Below, piece by piece: positions 1 to 6,931 of a stretch of DNA of 64,000 bases. Within the stretch, counting starts at the first letter, position 1. Each line of letters starts with the position of its first letter. The DNA is taken from the NCBI RefSeq assembly GCF_000425305.1, contig NZ_AUDE01000027.1:1-64000 (forward strand), read 5' to 3'. The position numbers were made by a program, and so were the translations under genes. Under the pieces are notes generated by a model. The model worked only from the letters and a program-made list of their open reading frames with translations. It did not search any database and was not told the DNA's origin. The stretch is from Psychroserpens burtonensis DSM 12212 (GTDB lineage Bacteria > Bacteroidota > Bacteroidia > Flavobacteriales > Flavobacteriaceae).

Positions 1-330
1 TGATTTTTAATAGCATATAAAGTGACTATCTTTCCTCGTTTTTTCTCCTAGTTGGATATTCTGGATATAACTTTGACTAATTATTCCTTACATTCTGTTC
101 AAACTCTAAAAGATATAAAAAAAGTGAGGTGATTTCTAACCAACAATATACTTCTAGAGTTATTTAGTTGCGTGTGTACTCTCACTTTTTTCACTTTATT
201 ATTGCTAAATTTATATATGAATTAACTTCTTTTACAAACATAGGAGTTGCGTGGTTAAGCAACTAATTTAGTAAATGAACTTGTATTGCCATTGTTAATC
301 GTCTTAATAATTTCTTGGTTCTGTCCTATT
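1..330. other. Left-end non-coding stretch
   Basis: No convincing gene is visible. The stretch is AT-rich. It holds a long-spaced inverted repeat whose left arm (AAAAAAGTGAG, around 117-127) matches the right arm CTCACTTTTTT (181-191), with about 50 bases between them. A segment near 254-285 (GCAACTAATTTAGTA) resembles the 5' half of the interspersed repeat found at 3614-3707. It is downstream of the minus-strand amidohydrolase gene, so the inverted repeat could also act in transcript ending; that is inference. Confidence 0.4.
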
Positions 331-2373
331 TTATTCTTTCACTTTTAGCATTGGAGTGAAGGCTTGGATACCAAAAGACGGATATACCTCACTTGGATAG
401 TAAAAAGTACCACCACGAGAGACCATTGAAATTGTTTTGATGGCTTTGATATCCTCCACGGGATTTCCAGGGATTAAAAAGAAATCGGCCAGTTTACCAG
501 GTGCAATGCTTCCGAGATCCTCATCTCCTAAGTATTGCGCCATATCATAGGTAGCTAGTTTCAATAGCTCAGCAGATGTATAGCCTAATTGCTGGTAAAG
601 CTCCAATTCACGATGGTAAAAGAAAGCACCTCCTAGATCTGTTCCAGGTATAAGAACGATGCCTTTATCTTTCATCATTTTTAAGGTTTCCACAATTTTG
701 TCGTAGCCCTCACGATAAGCTTGGTCGTCTTCTGGGGAAGCGACATCTGCCAGTGCTATCTTAAAGCCACGTTGTGCGTTTGGAGGCATATGATCTATAA
801 ACTCTTTGGTACCTTCCCAAACGTCACCATTTCTAGCTTTCATAAGCACTTCGTGGATCGCTAAAGTTGGGTCCATAGCGGTTTTGTTCTGAACAAACAA
901 GTCCATAGTTTCTTGCACTTCGGGACTATTAAGGTCTAATGCGGGAAATCTTTTTAATGCTGTAAGACGAAGCAAGCTACGTGTATCTTCTTCGGGTTCT
1001 AACACCCATCCTAACATGGTTTGATTAATGTGGGTCATTTCATCAAAACCGGCACGTAACATGGCGTTAGCATTCGAGAATGCTGGTACATGGCCACAGA
1101 CAAACATGCCATATTCATGCGCCTTTTTAACGATGGCTGGTGCCCAATCTCCATTCATAGAATTGTATAGTTTTATACCATAAAAGCCCTTGTCGTGATA
1201 AGTTTCTAATGCTGCTAGTGCTTCTGCTTCACTAGAAACCAAAATTCCATTATTTGCACTGTAGTCACTTACTCCTTCAATAAAGCCCAATCGATGCACT
1301 CTTGGTCCTGCTAAAACTCCTGAATCGATTTTTTTAATTAAATCCTCCAATACCGCATTATCGTTCCCCATATCTCGGAAGGACGTAACTCCAGCCAATA
1401 TATTCAATAAGGCATCTTCATCTCCAGTATGGGCATGCATTTCATACATTCCAGCTACCAAAGTCCCACCTGCTCCATCGATGACCACTTCATTCTCACC
1501 TCTGGCGTCAGGAGTATCAATGCGCACAATACGGTCGCCATCCACTAATACCGATGAAAGTACTGAGAGTGACAACGTATTGGGATCAAATATTTTTACG
1601 TTCGCAATACGCACCTTTTTTCCGTAGTTATGGGCATAGGTCTTTTGTAGTGATTCAAACCGTTCTGCAGAATATTTTTCGGCATAGGCTCGAAGTTCTT
1701 TTTCTTTTGTTTCAAACCCTTCACGGACTATAACAAACGATGGGCTAATCACAGCAAACAAGCGTTGGTTACTATCTGCAATAAAATAAGAAGGATTTAT
1801 ATCTGCTCCAGCTAAGGCATAGGTCGTAAGATCAACAGTCGTTGAATCAACAGTAATGCTTGTTTTTTCCATCTTCTTAAGCGTGAGTTTGCCTGCTGGG
1901 AGCACATCTGCTGTATAGTCAGGTGATTTTAATAGGCTACGTGCCGTAAGAATCGTTGAATAAGGACTTCCAGATTGATTGACATACCACAATGCGTTTT
2001 CAGCCGTAGTACTATCACTACCAGTAGCGTCTGTCCATGAAGCAGCGGTTCCGCTTAGTGCATACTGTTCCTCTACTGTATTTCCAAAGGTAGTATTGCC
2101 CGTAATATTCCATTGCAAAGGAAAACCGTCTGTGTTTAAAACAATGGTTTCCTTCATGGTAGGACCGCGTCCATTGTTTTTGTAATCGTAATCAATGTGG
2201 ATTGTATCTCCTAGAGTATGGGCTTTAAGATACCCAACAGTGGTACCTCCAGAAATGACAGAATAGGTTTCGTCTCCTTGATAATCGACCAAAGAGGATA
2301 CTTTGGGAGATTCTTGTTTACAGGAAATTAATAGTAATAAAATAAAAGGCAAATAGAAGAATTGTACTTTCAT
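331..2373 (-). CDS. Secreted amidohydrolase-family lipoprotein
   Basis: A metal-dependent amidohydrolase (PF01979 superfamily) of about 680 residues, probably anchored in the outer membrane or periplasm. The N-terminus is a lipoprotein signal ending in the lipobox LISC, with the lipidated Cys at residue 18. Residues ~25-250 form an extra N-terminal domain rich in beta-like sequence that I do not recognise. The hydrolase part starts near residue 255 with the short beta-sandwich typical of imidazolonepropionase/prolidase-like members. It shows the metal-binding HxH pair (His313, His315), a GTD motif late in the barrel and the closing GSIAPGKLADF signature. The substrate cannot be read from sequence; related enzymes act on dipeptides or cyclic amides. 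The gene stands alone, with a broken DUF6090 gene upstream. I am confident of the family, not of the substrate. Confidence 0.88.
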   Translation of the reverse strand: MKVQFFYLPFILLLLISCKQESPKVSSLVDYQGDETYSVISGGTTVGYLKAHTLGDTIHIDYDYKNNGRGPTMKETIVLNTDGFPLQWNITGNTTFGNTVEEQYALSGTAASWTDATGSDSTTAENALWYVNQSGSPYSTILTARSLLKSPDYTADVLPAGKLTLKKMEKTSITVDSTTVDLTTYALAGADINPSYFIADSNQRLFAVISPSFVIVREGFETKEKELRAYAEKYSAERFESLQKTYAHNYGKKVRIANVKIFDPNTLSLSVLSSVLVDGDRIVRIDTPDARGENEVVIDGAGGTLVAGMYEMHAHTGDEDALLNILAGVTSFRDMGNDNAVLEDLIKKIDSGVLAGPRVHRLGFIEGVSDYSANNGILVSSEAEALAALETYHDKGFYGIKLYNSMNGDWAPAIVKKAHEYGMFVCGHVPAFSNANAMLRAGFDEMTHINQTMLGWVLEPEEDTRSLLRLTALKRFPALDLNSPEVQETMDLFVQNKTAMDPTLAIHEVLMKARNGDVWEGTKEFIDHMPPNAQRGFKIALADVASPEDDQAYREGYDKIVETLKMMKDKGIVLIPGTDLGGAFFYHRELELYQQLGYTSAELLKLATYDMAQYLGDEDLGSIAPGKLADFFLIPGNPVEDIKAIKTISMVSRGGTFYYPSEVYPSFGIQAFTPMLKVKE

Positions 2374-2809
2374 AATAGGTTGGTTTTTAATAATGTGAAT
2401 ATATAGTAATTTATATGGTTGCCATAATACTGATTACTAGTCGTGTAAAAGTAATACATAAATCGAATGGTCTAATGCCTATCTTCAAGAGATTTTTCAG
2501 AGAAGATGACGCTTTAGATAAATGTGCTACAATGTGATCGGATGGCTACTGTTTCACTTATAGATATTCACAGTTAGATGAAATTAATTGTTTCTTATTA
2601 AGAAGTCCTTACGCAGTTCTACCTAAATTTTAATGAAGTTATGTTAAATTTAAGAGGTGGTGTTGTGGTTTCTAGTAGTGTGAATTATGGGAGGAGACGC
2701 TATTGAAGTAGAAGCGTATTGATAGGGTTTTATAAGTAGGCTAAAACGAGCCATCAATTTTATACGGTATAGGTATTTCGTTATTTATATAAATCAGAAT
2801 AAAGTTGTT
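2374..2809. other. Intergenic region with a partial interspersed repeat
   Basis: No gene is visible. The last part (2723-2762, beginning TAGGGTTTTATAAGT) is an imperfect copy of the 3' half of the repeat at 3614-3707. These two copies bracket the broken DUF6090 gene in the same orientation. The rest shows nothing I can name. Confidence 0.4.
2723..2762 (+). repeat. Partial interspersed repeat (3' half)
   Basis: The stretch aligns with 3673-3708: TAGGGTTTTAT, then R-AGT, a CnAAA run, GAGCCA and CAATT, with small indels. It lies just past the 3' end of the DUF6090 pseudogene, while the matching copy lies just past its 5' end, so the gene sits between direct repeats. Confidence 0.45.
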
Positions 2810-3559
2810 TTAAGGTTCTAACTCTCTTATTAAAAGCTCTTTAGTCAAGCCAAAATCCTTGATTGATTTACTTAGCGAATTAGATTCATTGTTTAAGGCT
2901 TCAAGCTTAAATGTAATAACATTCCATAACTCAAGATTTGTAAACAAAGTCTCATAATTTGTTTGAGGACCACCTTGGACTAATCCATCTCTATATCTAG
3001 GCAAAGCAACCTCACTATAATTAATGTTTTTAATAAAAAATGGTTCTATGGTATTTACATATTGTGTATTATTATAATCACGTATTCTTTCAGAAACATC
3101 AAAAAGCCAAACAAGTCTTTCAAAACTCATTTTTAATGTATCATTTTCTATTTTAGATAAATAATTCTGGTTAATAAATTCTTTTGTAATTGGGAATTGA
3201 TAATCTACATCCCAAGTTGTTGCCGCGGCACCTAATAGACTTTTAAGTGTATTTAAAGAATCTATACTTTTAGAATCAATTATCTGAAGCGCTCTTTTAC
3301 TTTGATTAATTAGCGAGTCTAAAAGTTTTTTTTAAAATTTTGCATTTTCAGTTTCTTGGTCTAGCTCTACAATTAAACGATTGTAATAATTTGAAATACT
3401 ATTTTCCTCTAATCTGGTTGTATTCCAGCTGCTAACATTTAATGCAATAAGAATCCCAATTACCACAAGCACAATTTCGCCTGCAGCATACTTTAAATAC
3501 TTGCTAGTTTTGTTTTTCTCCATAAGGTCTTTTTCAATGTGTTTAAATAATTTTATCAT
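2810..3559 (-). pseudogene. DUF6090 family protein, interrupted by one in-frame stop
   Basis: The start reads MIKLFKHIEKDLMEKNKTSK followed by a single hydrophobic segment (GEIVLVVIGILIALNVSSWN), which is the hallmark of the flavobacterial DUF6090 family. Reading stops at a TAA codon at 3334-3332, residue 76. The very same frame then stays open for a further 174 codons to 2810, through KKLLDSLINQSKRAL and on to the MSFERLVWLFD segment. Total length would be about 249 residues, a normal size for this family. So this is a nonsense change, not a frameshift. The codon sits in an AT-only run (TTTTAAAAAAAA on the coding strand), where a sequencing error or stop readthrough are alternatives. Function of the family is unknown; the N-terminus suggests a short cytoplasmic tail, one membrane span and an extracytoplasmic domain. 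It is bracketed by degenerate direct repeats. Confidence 0.82.
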
Positions 3560-3613
3560 ATATGTGTCCCGAGAAAACGGGAGTCTTAGTATTGATCGAA
3601 ATAAAGCACTATA

Positions 3614-3707
3614 TTTTGTGTATAATTAGAGCAACTAAATTAGTAAAACAAATTGAACCAGAGGGAAATCCTTAGGGTTTTATGAGTGCACAAAGAGCCA
3701 GCAATTA
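3614..3707 (+). repeat. Interspersed ~100 bp repeat, copy A
   Basis: Starts TTTTGTGTATAATTAG and ends GAGCCAGCAATTA. It shares this beginning and end with copies B and C, and the 3' half with 2723-2762. The start (TTTTGTG) and a CACAAA near the end are inverted relative to each other, so the element could fold back on itself. The middle is poorly conserved. Confidence 0.45.
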
Positions 3708-3784
3708 GGGTTATATGAAGTTTTATGCCTTAAATTCATTTATATTATAAGTGATATATTTGAGAGAATTTAATTTTTTCACAT

Positions 3785-4567
3785 ATGAAGCTTTCTTATA
3801 TTTTAATAATGCTGTTTTCCACGCACATGGTTTTATCTCAAGTTAATGATACGATCACCACAAAGTCTGGACTTAAATACTTTTTGATACATAAAGGAGA
3901 AGGGAAAGCGATTGATTCAGGTACAGTTGTGATTCAACATTATACAGTTTGGTTGTCAAATGGAGACAAACTCGACTCGTCAAGGGATAGAAATGAACCT
4001 TTTGTATTTGAACACCCTTCAAATAATTTAATACAAGGCACAAATGAGTCTCTTTCTCTTATGAAAGTTGGTGACAGAGGGATCTTTATATTTCCTTACC
4101 ATTTAGCATATGGCGAAAAAGGAATAGAGTCTGAAATTCCTCCAAAAGAAACATTAACTTTTGATATCGAGGTTTTAGGTATTAAAAAATGGTCTTTAGA
4201 AAAAGAACTTAGGACGGTTCTTTATCATAATTATAAAGCAGATAGTATTCCAAAAGTGTCGGAAACAATAACTAAATACAAAGAATTAAAAAAGAATGAT
4301 TTTGAGGATATGTATGTTAATGAGGACGTGCTAAATAGTATTGGGTACGACTTGATAAGGATTAATTTTGTTAAGGAAGCCGCAGAGATATTTAAATTAA
4401 ATGTTGCTGCATATCCTGATTCTCAGAATCCATATGACAGTCTGGGAGAAGCTTATATGCTTTTAGGACAAAAAGAGTTGTCTGTTTTTAATTATAAGAA
4501 ATCGCTTGAATTAGATCCTGGTAATACAAGTGCCATAGAAATGCTTAAAAAATTAAAAGATTTATAA
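3785..4567 (+). CDS. Secreted FKBP-type peptidyl-prolyl isomerase with C-terminal TPR
   Basis: Predicted to catalyse cis-trans isomerisation of prolyl bonds during folding of exported proteins. Residues 1-19 are a signal peptide ending in SQ. The FKBP domain runs from about residue 25 to 133, with the landmarks GTVVIQHYTVWLSNG, the Phe-rich centre and the closing LTFDIEVLGI. The remainder is helical, and its end (residues ~210-255) reads as one or two TPR repeats (NPYDSLGEAYMLLG, then YKKSLELDPGNTSA). The TPR could serve partner binding. The gene stands alone between repeat copies A and B. Family assignment is firm; client proteins are unknown. Confidence 0.85.
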   Translation: MKLSYILIMLFSTHMVLSQVNDTITTKSGLKYFLIHKGEGKAIDSGTVVIQHYTVWLSNGDKLDSSRDRNEPFVFEHPSNNLIQGTNESLSLMKVGDRGIFIFPYHLAYGEKGIESEIPPKETLTFDIEVLGIKKWSLEKELRTVLYHNYKADSIPKVSETITKYKELKKNDFEDMYVNEDVLNSIGYDLIRINFVKEAAEIFKLNVAAYPDSQNPYDSLGEAYMLLGQKELSVFNYKKSLELDPGNTSAIEMLKKLKDL

Positions 4568-4974
4568 GAACACTCAATGTGTAACTTTTAAAATTCAAGT
4601 TGGGTATAACATTTTGTGTTTGGCCAGTTAAGTGTATAAACATGTGATTTAGTAGGTGAATTCCAAATTTAAAACTCCAGTATAGGGTTTCTAAAAAGTC
4701 TAGAACTAGCGCTAATTGGAATGCATTCTTAACAGTAGTTTCTCTAAATTCTCCTGATTTTATAGATATCTTTTAATAACGTATAATATCCAAAAAAACA
4801 ATATGCTTAATTCGCCACTCACACAGACTTCAATCATAAAATTTAACATTATATTCGATGAATAGTATCATTTATTGGTTAATATGTTTACATTTGAAGT
4901 CTTAATCTAGGCTAGACTTTCTTTTTCTCTTTCACTTGAGTTGATTTCTGACGAATCTATAAAAAAATGAACTC
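4568..4974. other. Intergenic region holding repeat copy B
   Basis: No gene is visible. It contains interspersed repeat copy B at 4612-4717. The rest is AT-rich with no recognisable RNA or promoter beyond weak matches. Confidence 0.35.
4612..4717 (+). repeat. Interspersed ~100 bp repeat, copy B
   Basis: Starts TTTTGTGTTTGGCCAGTTAA and is very close to copy C over the first ~40 bases (shared blocks TTTTGTGTTTGG, AGTTAAGT, ATAAA, TGATTTAG). Its end, TAGGGTTTCTAAAAAGTC through CTAATT, is a diverged version of the 3' half of copy A. It lies between the FKBP gene and the T9SS-protein gene. Confidence 0.5.
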
Positions 4975-5448
4975 ATGATTAAAACGACACTTGTAGCCTG
5001 TTTGTTATGTGCTACACAATTAATTTATTCGCAACAAACCATACCTGCATCTGGTGGCGAAGCCACAGGAAGTGGAGGAACATCCAGTTACTCGGTTGGG
5101 CAATTGGCCTATAGTACCAATACAGGAAGCAATGGCTCTATAACCCAAGGTGTACAGCAAAGTATCGAATTATTTACTTTAAGCAATCCGGAATTAACGG
5201 TATTGACTTTAACAGCTGTGACTTATCCTAACCCAACAACAGACTATATAGTTTTGGCCCTAAAGAATTCTAATCTCACAGATTTGAGTTATGCGATGTA
5301 CGATTTACAAGGTCGAATAGTAAGTAAAGGAATTGTTCAACAAGAAAACACTGCTATTGCAATGCAAAAATTAGTGACAGGTGTGTATGTCTTAAAAGTA
5401 AACCAAAACAACCAAGCCTTAAAAAGCTTTAAAATCATTAAAAAATAG
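4975..5448 (+). CDS. Small protein with T9SS type A (Por) sorting domain
   Basis: A 157-residue exported protein. Residues 1-19 are a signal peptide ending in SQ. The body has the Gly/Ser-rich stretch ASGGEATGSGGTSSYSVGQL and TQGVQQ, a pattern shared by many small flavobacterial secreted proteins. Residues ~80-157 are a Por secretion C-terminal domain, with the landmarks YPNPTTDY, LYDLQGR-like (MYDLQGRIVSKG), TGVYVLKV and the basic end KSFKIIKK. It is expected to be exported by the type IX system and attached to the cell surface or released. It is followed closely by the secreted protein at 5499 and probably shares its transcript. No enzymatic domain is visible. Confidence 0.85.
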   Translation: MIKTTLVACLLCATQLIYSQQTIPASGGEATGSGGTSSYSVGQLAYSTNTGSNGSITQGVQQSIELFTLSNPELTVLTLTAVTYPNPTTDYIVLALKNSNLTDLSYAMYDLQGRIVSKGIVQQENTAIAMQKLVTGVYVLKVNQNNQALKSFKIIKK

Positions 5449-5498
5449 AAATTATGAAATATGCAATATTCACTAATTCTGTAATAAATAGAAATGTC

Positions 5499-6620
5499 AT
5501 GAGTAAAAATCTATATTCTCTAAGTGTGGCCTTGTTATTAACGCTTACCACTTTTGCGCAAGCACCAGAAAAAATGAGTTACCAAGCTGTTGTAAGAGAC
5601 AGTGGCGATAATTTAGTAAGCGGTCAAGTCATAGGCATGCAAATTAGTATTTTACAAACGACATCATCAGGTACAGCGGTCTATGTAGAGACACAAACAC
5701 CAAGTACCAATGTAAACGGACTCGTAACTTTAGAAATAGGCACAGGATCAGTTGTAAGTGGAGATTTCACAACTATAGATTGGTCTTCAGATACTTATTT
5801 TGTAAAAACAGAAACAGATCCAACTGGAGGAATTAGTTATACCATAGCAGGCACCAGCCAGTTATTAAGTGTTCCTTATGCTTTGCATGCAAAAACAGCT
5901 GAGAATGTCATAAATGATGAGGTAGACGATGCAGATGCAGATGCAACAAACGAATTGCAAAACCTAGAACAACTATTAATTGTTGGTAATAATGCCAATT
6001 TAAATAGTATTGTCAATACTGGCCAAATTGGTATTGGTACAGCAACGCCTAATGTTGAATCTTCAATGGAAATTACAACAGCACTTCCATTGATTTTTCC
6101 TTCAATGACACAAAATGAAGTCAATGCAATGGTGACTCCTGTTGAAGGAATGGTTCAATTTAATACCGATGCACATAAGCTACAAGTTTATTCGATGTTA
6201 ACAAATAACGCTGCAATATTGAATGAAATATATTTAGGAACAGATGTGAACGACTTTTTTATTAGTCAATTTGGTACGTCTCCAATTGATGGTCAAATTA
6301 TCGCTGTTGAACTTTTACTTAAAGACGATTTGTCTAACCCTTTTCCTGAAATTGATTTTCAGGGTCAAGGATCTTTTACAGTACCTTCTTATGGCAGTTT
6401 TACATGGTTCACTTTTGTGTTACCAAATCCAATTCAGGTTACTGCTGGCGGCTCGTGGAATATTGACTTAATCGGTCCTGGAGTGCTCGATCGTAGGTTT
6501 GCTACCAACAGCAGTTATCCAGATGGCGGCGGATGTTGTTTTCCTGGTGCAGACGATTTATTATTTAGAGTCCATATTCAACCAAATCCTGGGTCATTTG
6601 GATGGCAGAATATGCATTAA
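5499..6620 (+). CDS. Secreted protein with conserved flavobacterial N-terminal module and unrecognised C-terminus
   Basis: The open frame begins at 5454, but I chose the ATG at 5499 because it places a proper signal peptide (MSKNLYSLSVALLLTLTTFAQ) at the very start. The next ~130 residues form the module APEKMSYQAVVRDSGDNLV through SVPYALHAKTAE, common at the start of secreted Bacteroidota proteins that often carry repeat or fibre-like tails. A central acidic stretch (DDADADATNELQNLEQL) follows, then a GIGTATPN / MVQFNTD segment like those seen in fibre-like proteins. The last ~120 residues are Gly/Pro/aromatic-rich with a CC pair (GGGCCFPGAD), and I do not recognise them. There is no Por sorting domain at the end. 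Probably co-transcribed with the upstream T9SS protein. Confidence 0.72.
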   Translation: MSKNLYSLSVALLLTLTTFAQAPEKMSYQAVVRDSGDNLVSGQVIGMQISILQTTSSGTAVYVETQTPSTNVNGLVTLEIGTGSVVSGDFTTIDWSSDTYFVKTETDPTGGISYTIAGTSQLLSVPYALHAKTAENVINDEVDDADADATNELQNLEQLLIVGNNANLNSIVNTGQIGIGTATPNVESSMEITTALPLIFPSMTQNEVNAMVTPVEGMVQFNTDAHKLQVYSMLTNNAAILNEIYLGTDVNDFFISQFGTSPIDGQIIAVELLLKDDLSNPFPEIDFQGQGSFTVPSYGSFTWFTFVLPNPIQVTAGGSWNIDLIGPGVLDRRFATNSSYPDGGGCCFPGADDLLFRVHIQPNPGSFGWQNMH

Positions 6621-6716
6621 TAAGTTTTACAGAATATTAAAAAAAAAGCGCCTCTAACAGCGTTTTTTAAGAACTAGAACAAAAGTCGCGCAAGCGAGTC
6701 GTTTCATAAAAATAAA

Positions 6717-6753
6717 ACCAACACTAATCTAAAAAAGTAGTGTTGGTTTTTTT
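6717..6753 (+). terminator. Rho-independent terminator
   Basis: A perfect 10 bp stem, ACCAACACTA (6717-6726) against TAGTGTTGGT (6738-6747), with an 11-base loop and a following T run. It ends the 4975-6620 transcript. Confidence 0.85.
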
Positions 6754-6771
6754 ATGTGATTAATGCTGACG

Positions 6772-6875
6772 TTTTGTGTTTGGTTAGTTAAGTAGATAAA
6801 TACCTGATTTAGCACATACGAATCGTATATAAAACGGGTGAGGACTCTATGAGTAAACACAAAACCATGCAATTA
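6772..6875 (+). repeat. Interspersed ~100 bp repeat, copy C, with inverted ends
   Basis: Starts TTTTGTGTTTGGTTAGTTAA and ends CCATGCAATTA. The arms GTTTTGTGTTT (6771-6781) and AAACACAAAAC (6855-6865) are exact inverted repeats, and an inner palindrome ATACGA-A-TCGTAT sits near 6827-6839, so this copy could form a long hairpin. The 5' 40 bases are close to copy B. Confidence 0.5.
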
Positions 6876-6931
6876 ATAATACCTGTTACTCTGCGACATA
6901 TTCGAAATTTTATTTCGTTTTTTATAGGTTA

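Larger units (their letters stand above)
6621..6931. other. Convergent intergenic region with terminators and repeat copy C
   Basis: It holds two terminator-like hairpins (a weak one near 6644-6670 with CGC/GCG flanked by A and T runs, and a strong one at 6717-6753) and repeat copy C (6772-6875). No gene is visible. Confidence 0.5.

Noticed and set aside
3332-3559. A separate 75-residue DUF6090-like gene
   Set aside because: The frame continues unbroken after one stop into the rest of the family, so the short frame is a fragment.
3614-6875. A genuine integron with attC sites
   Set aside because: No integrase gene is in the window and the typical GTTRRRY/RYYYAAC cores are not evident, so only a repeat family is claimed.
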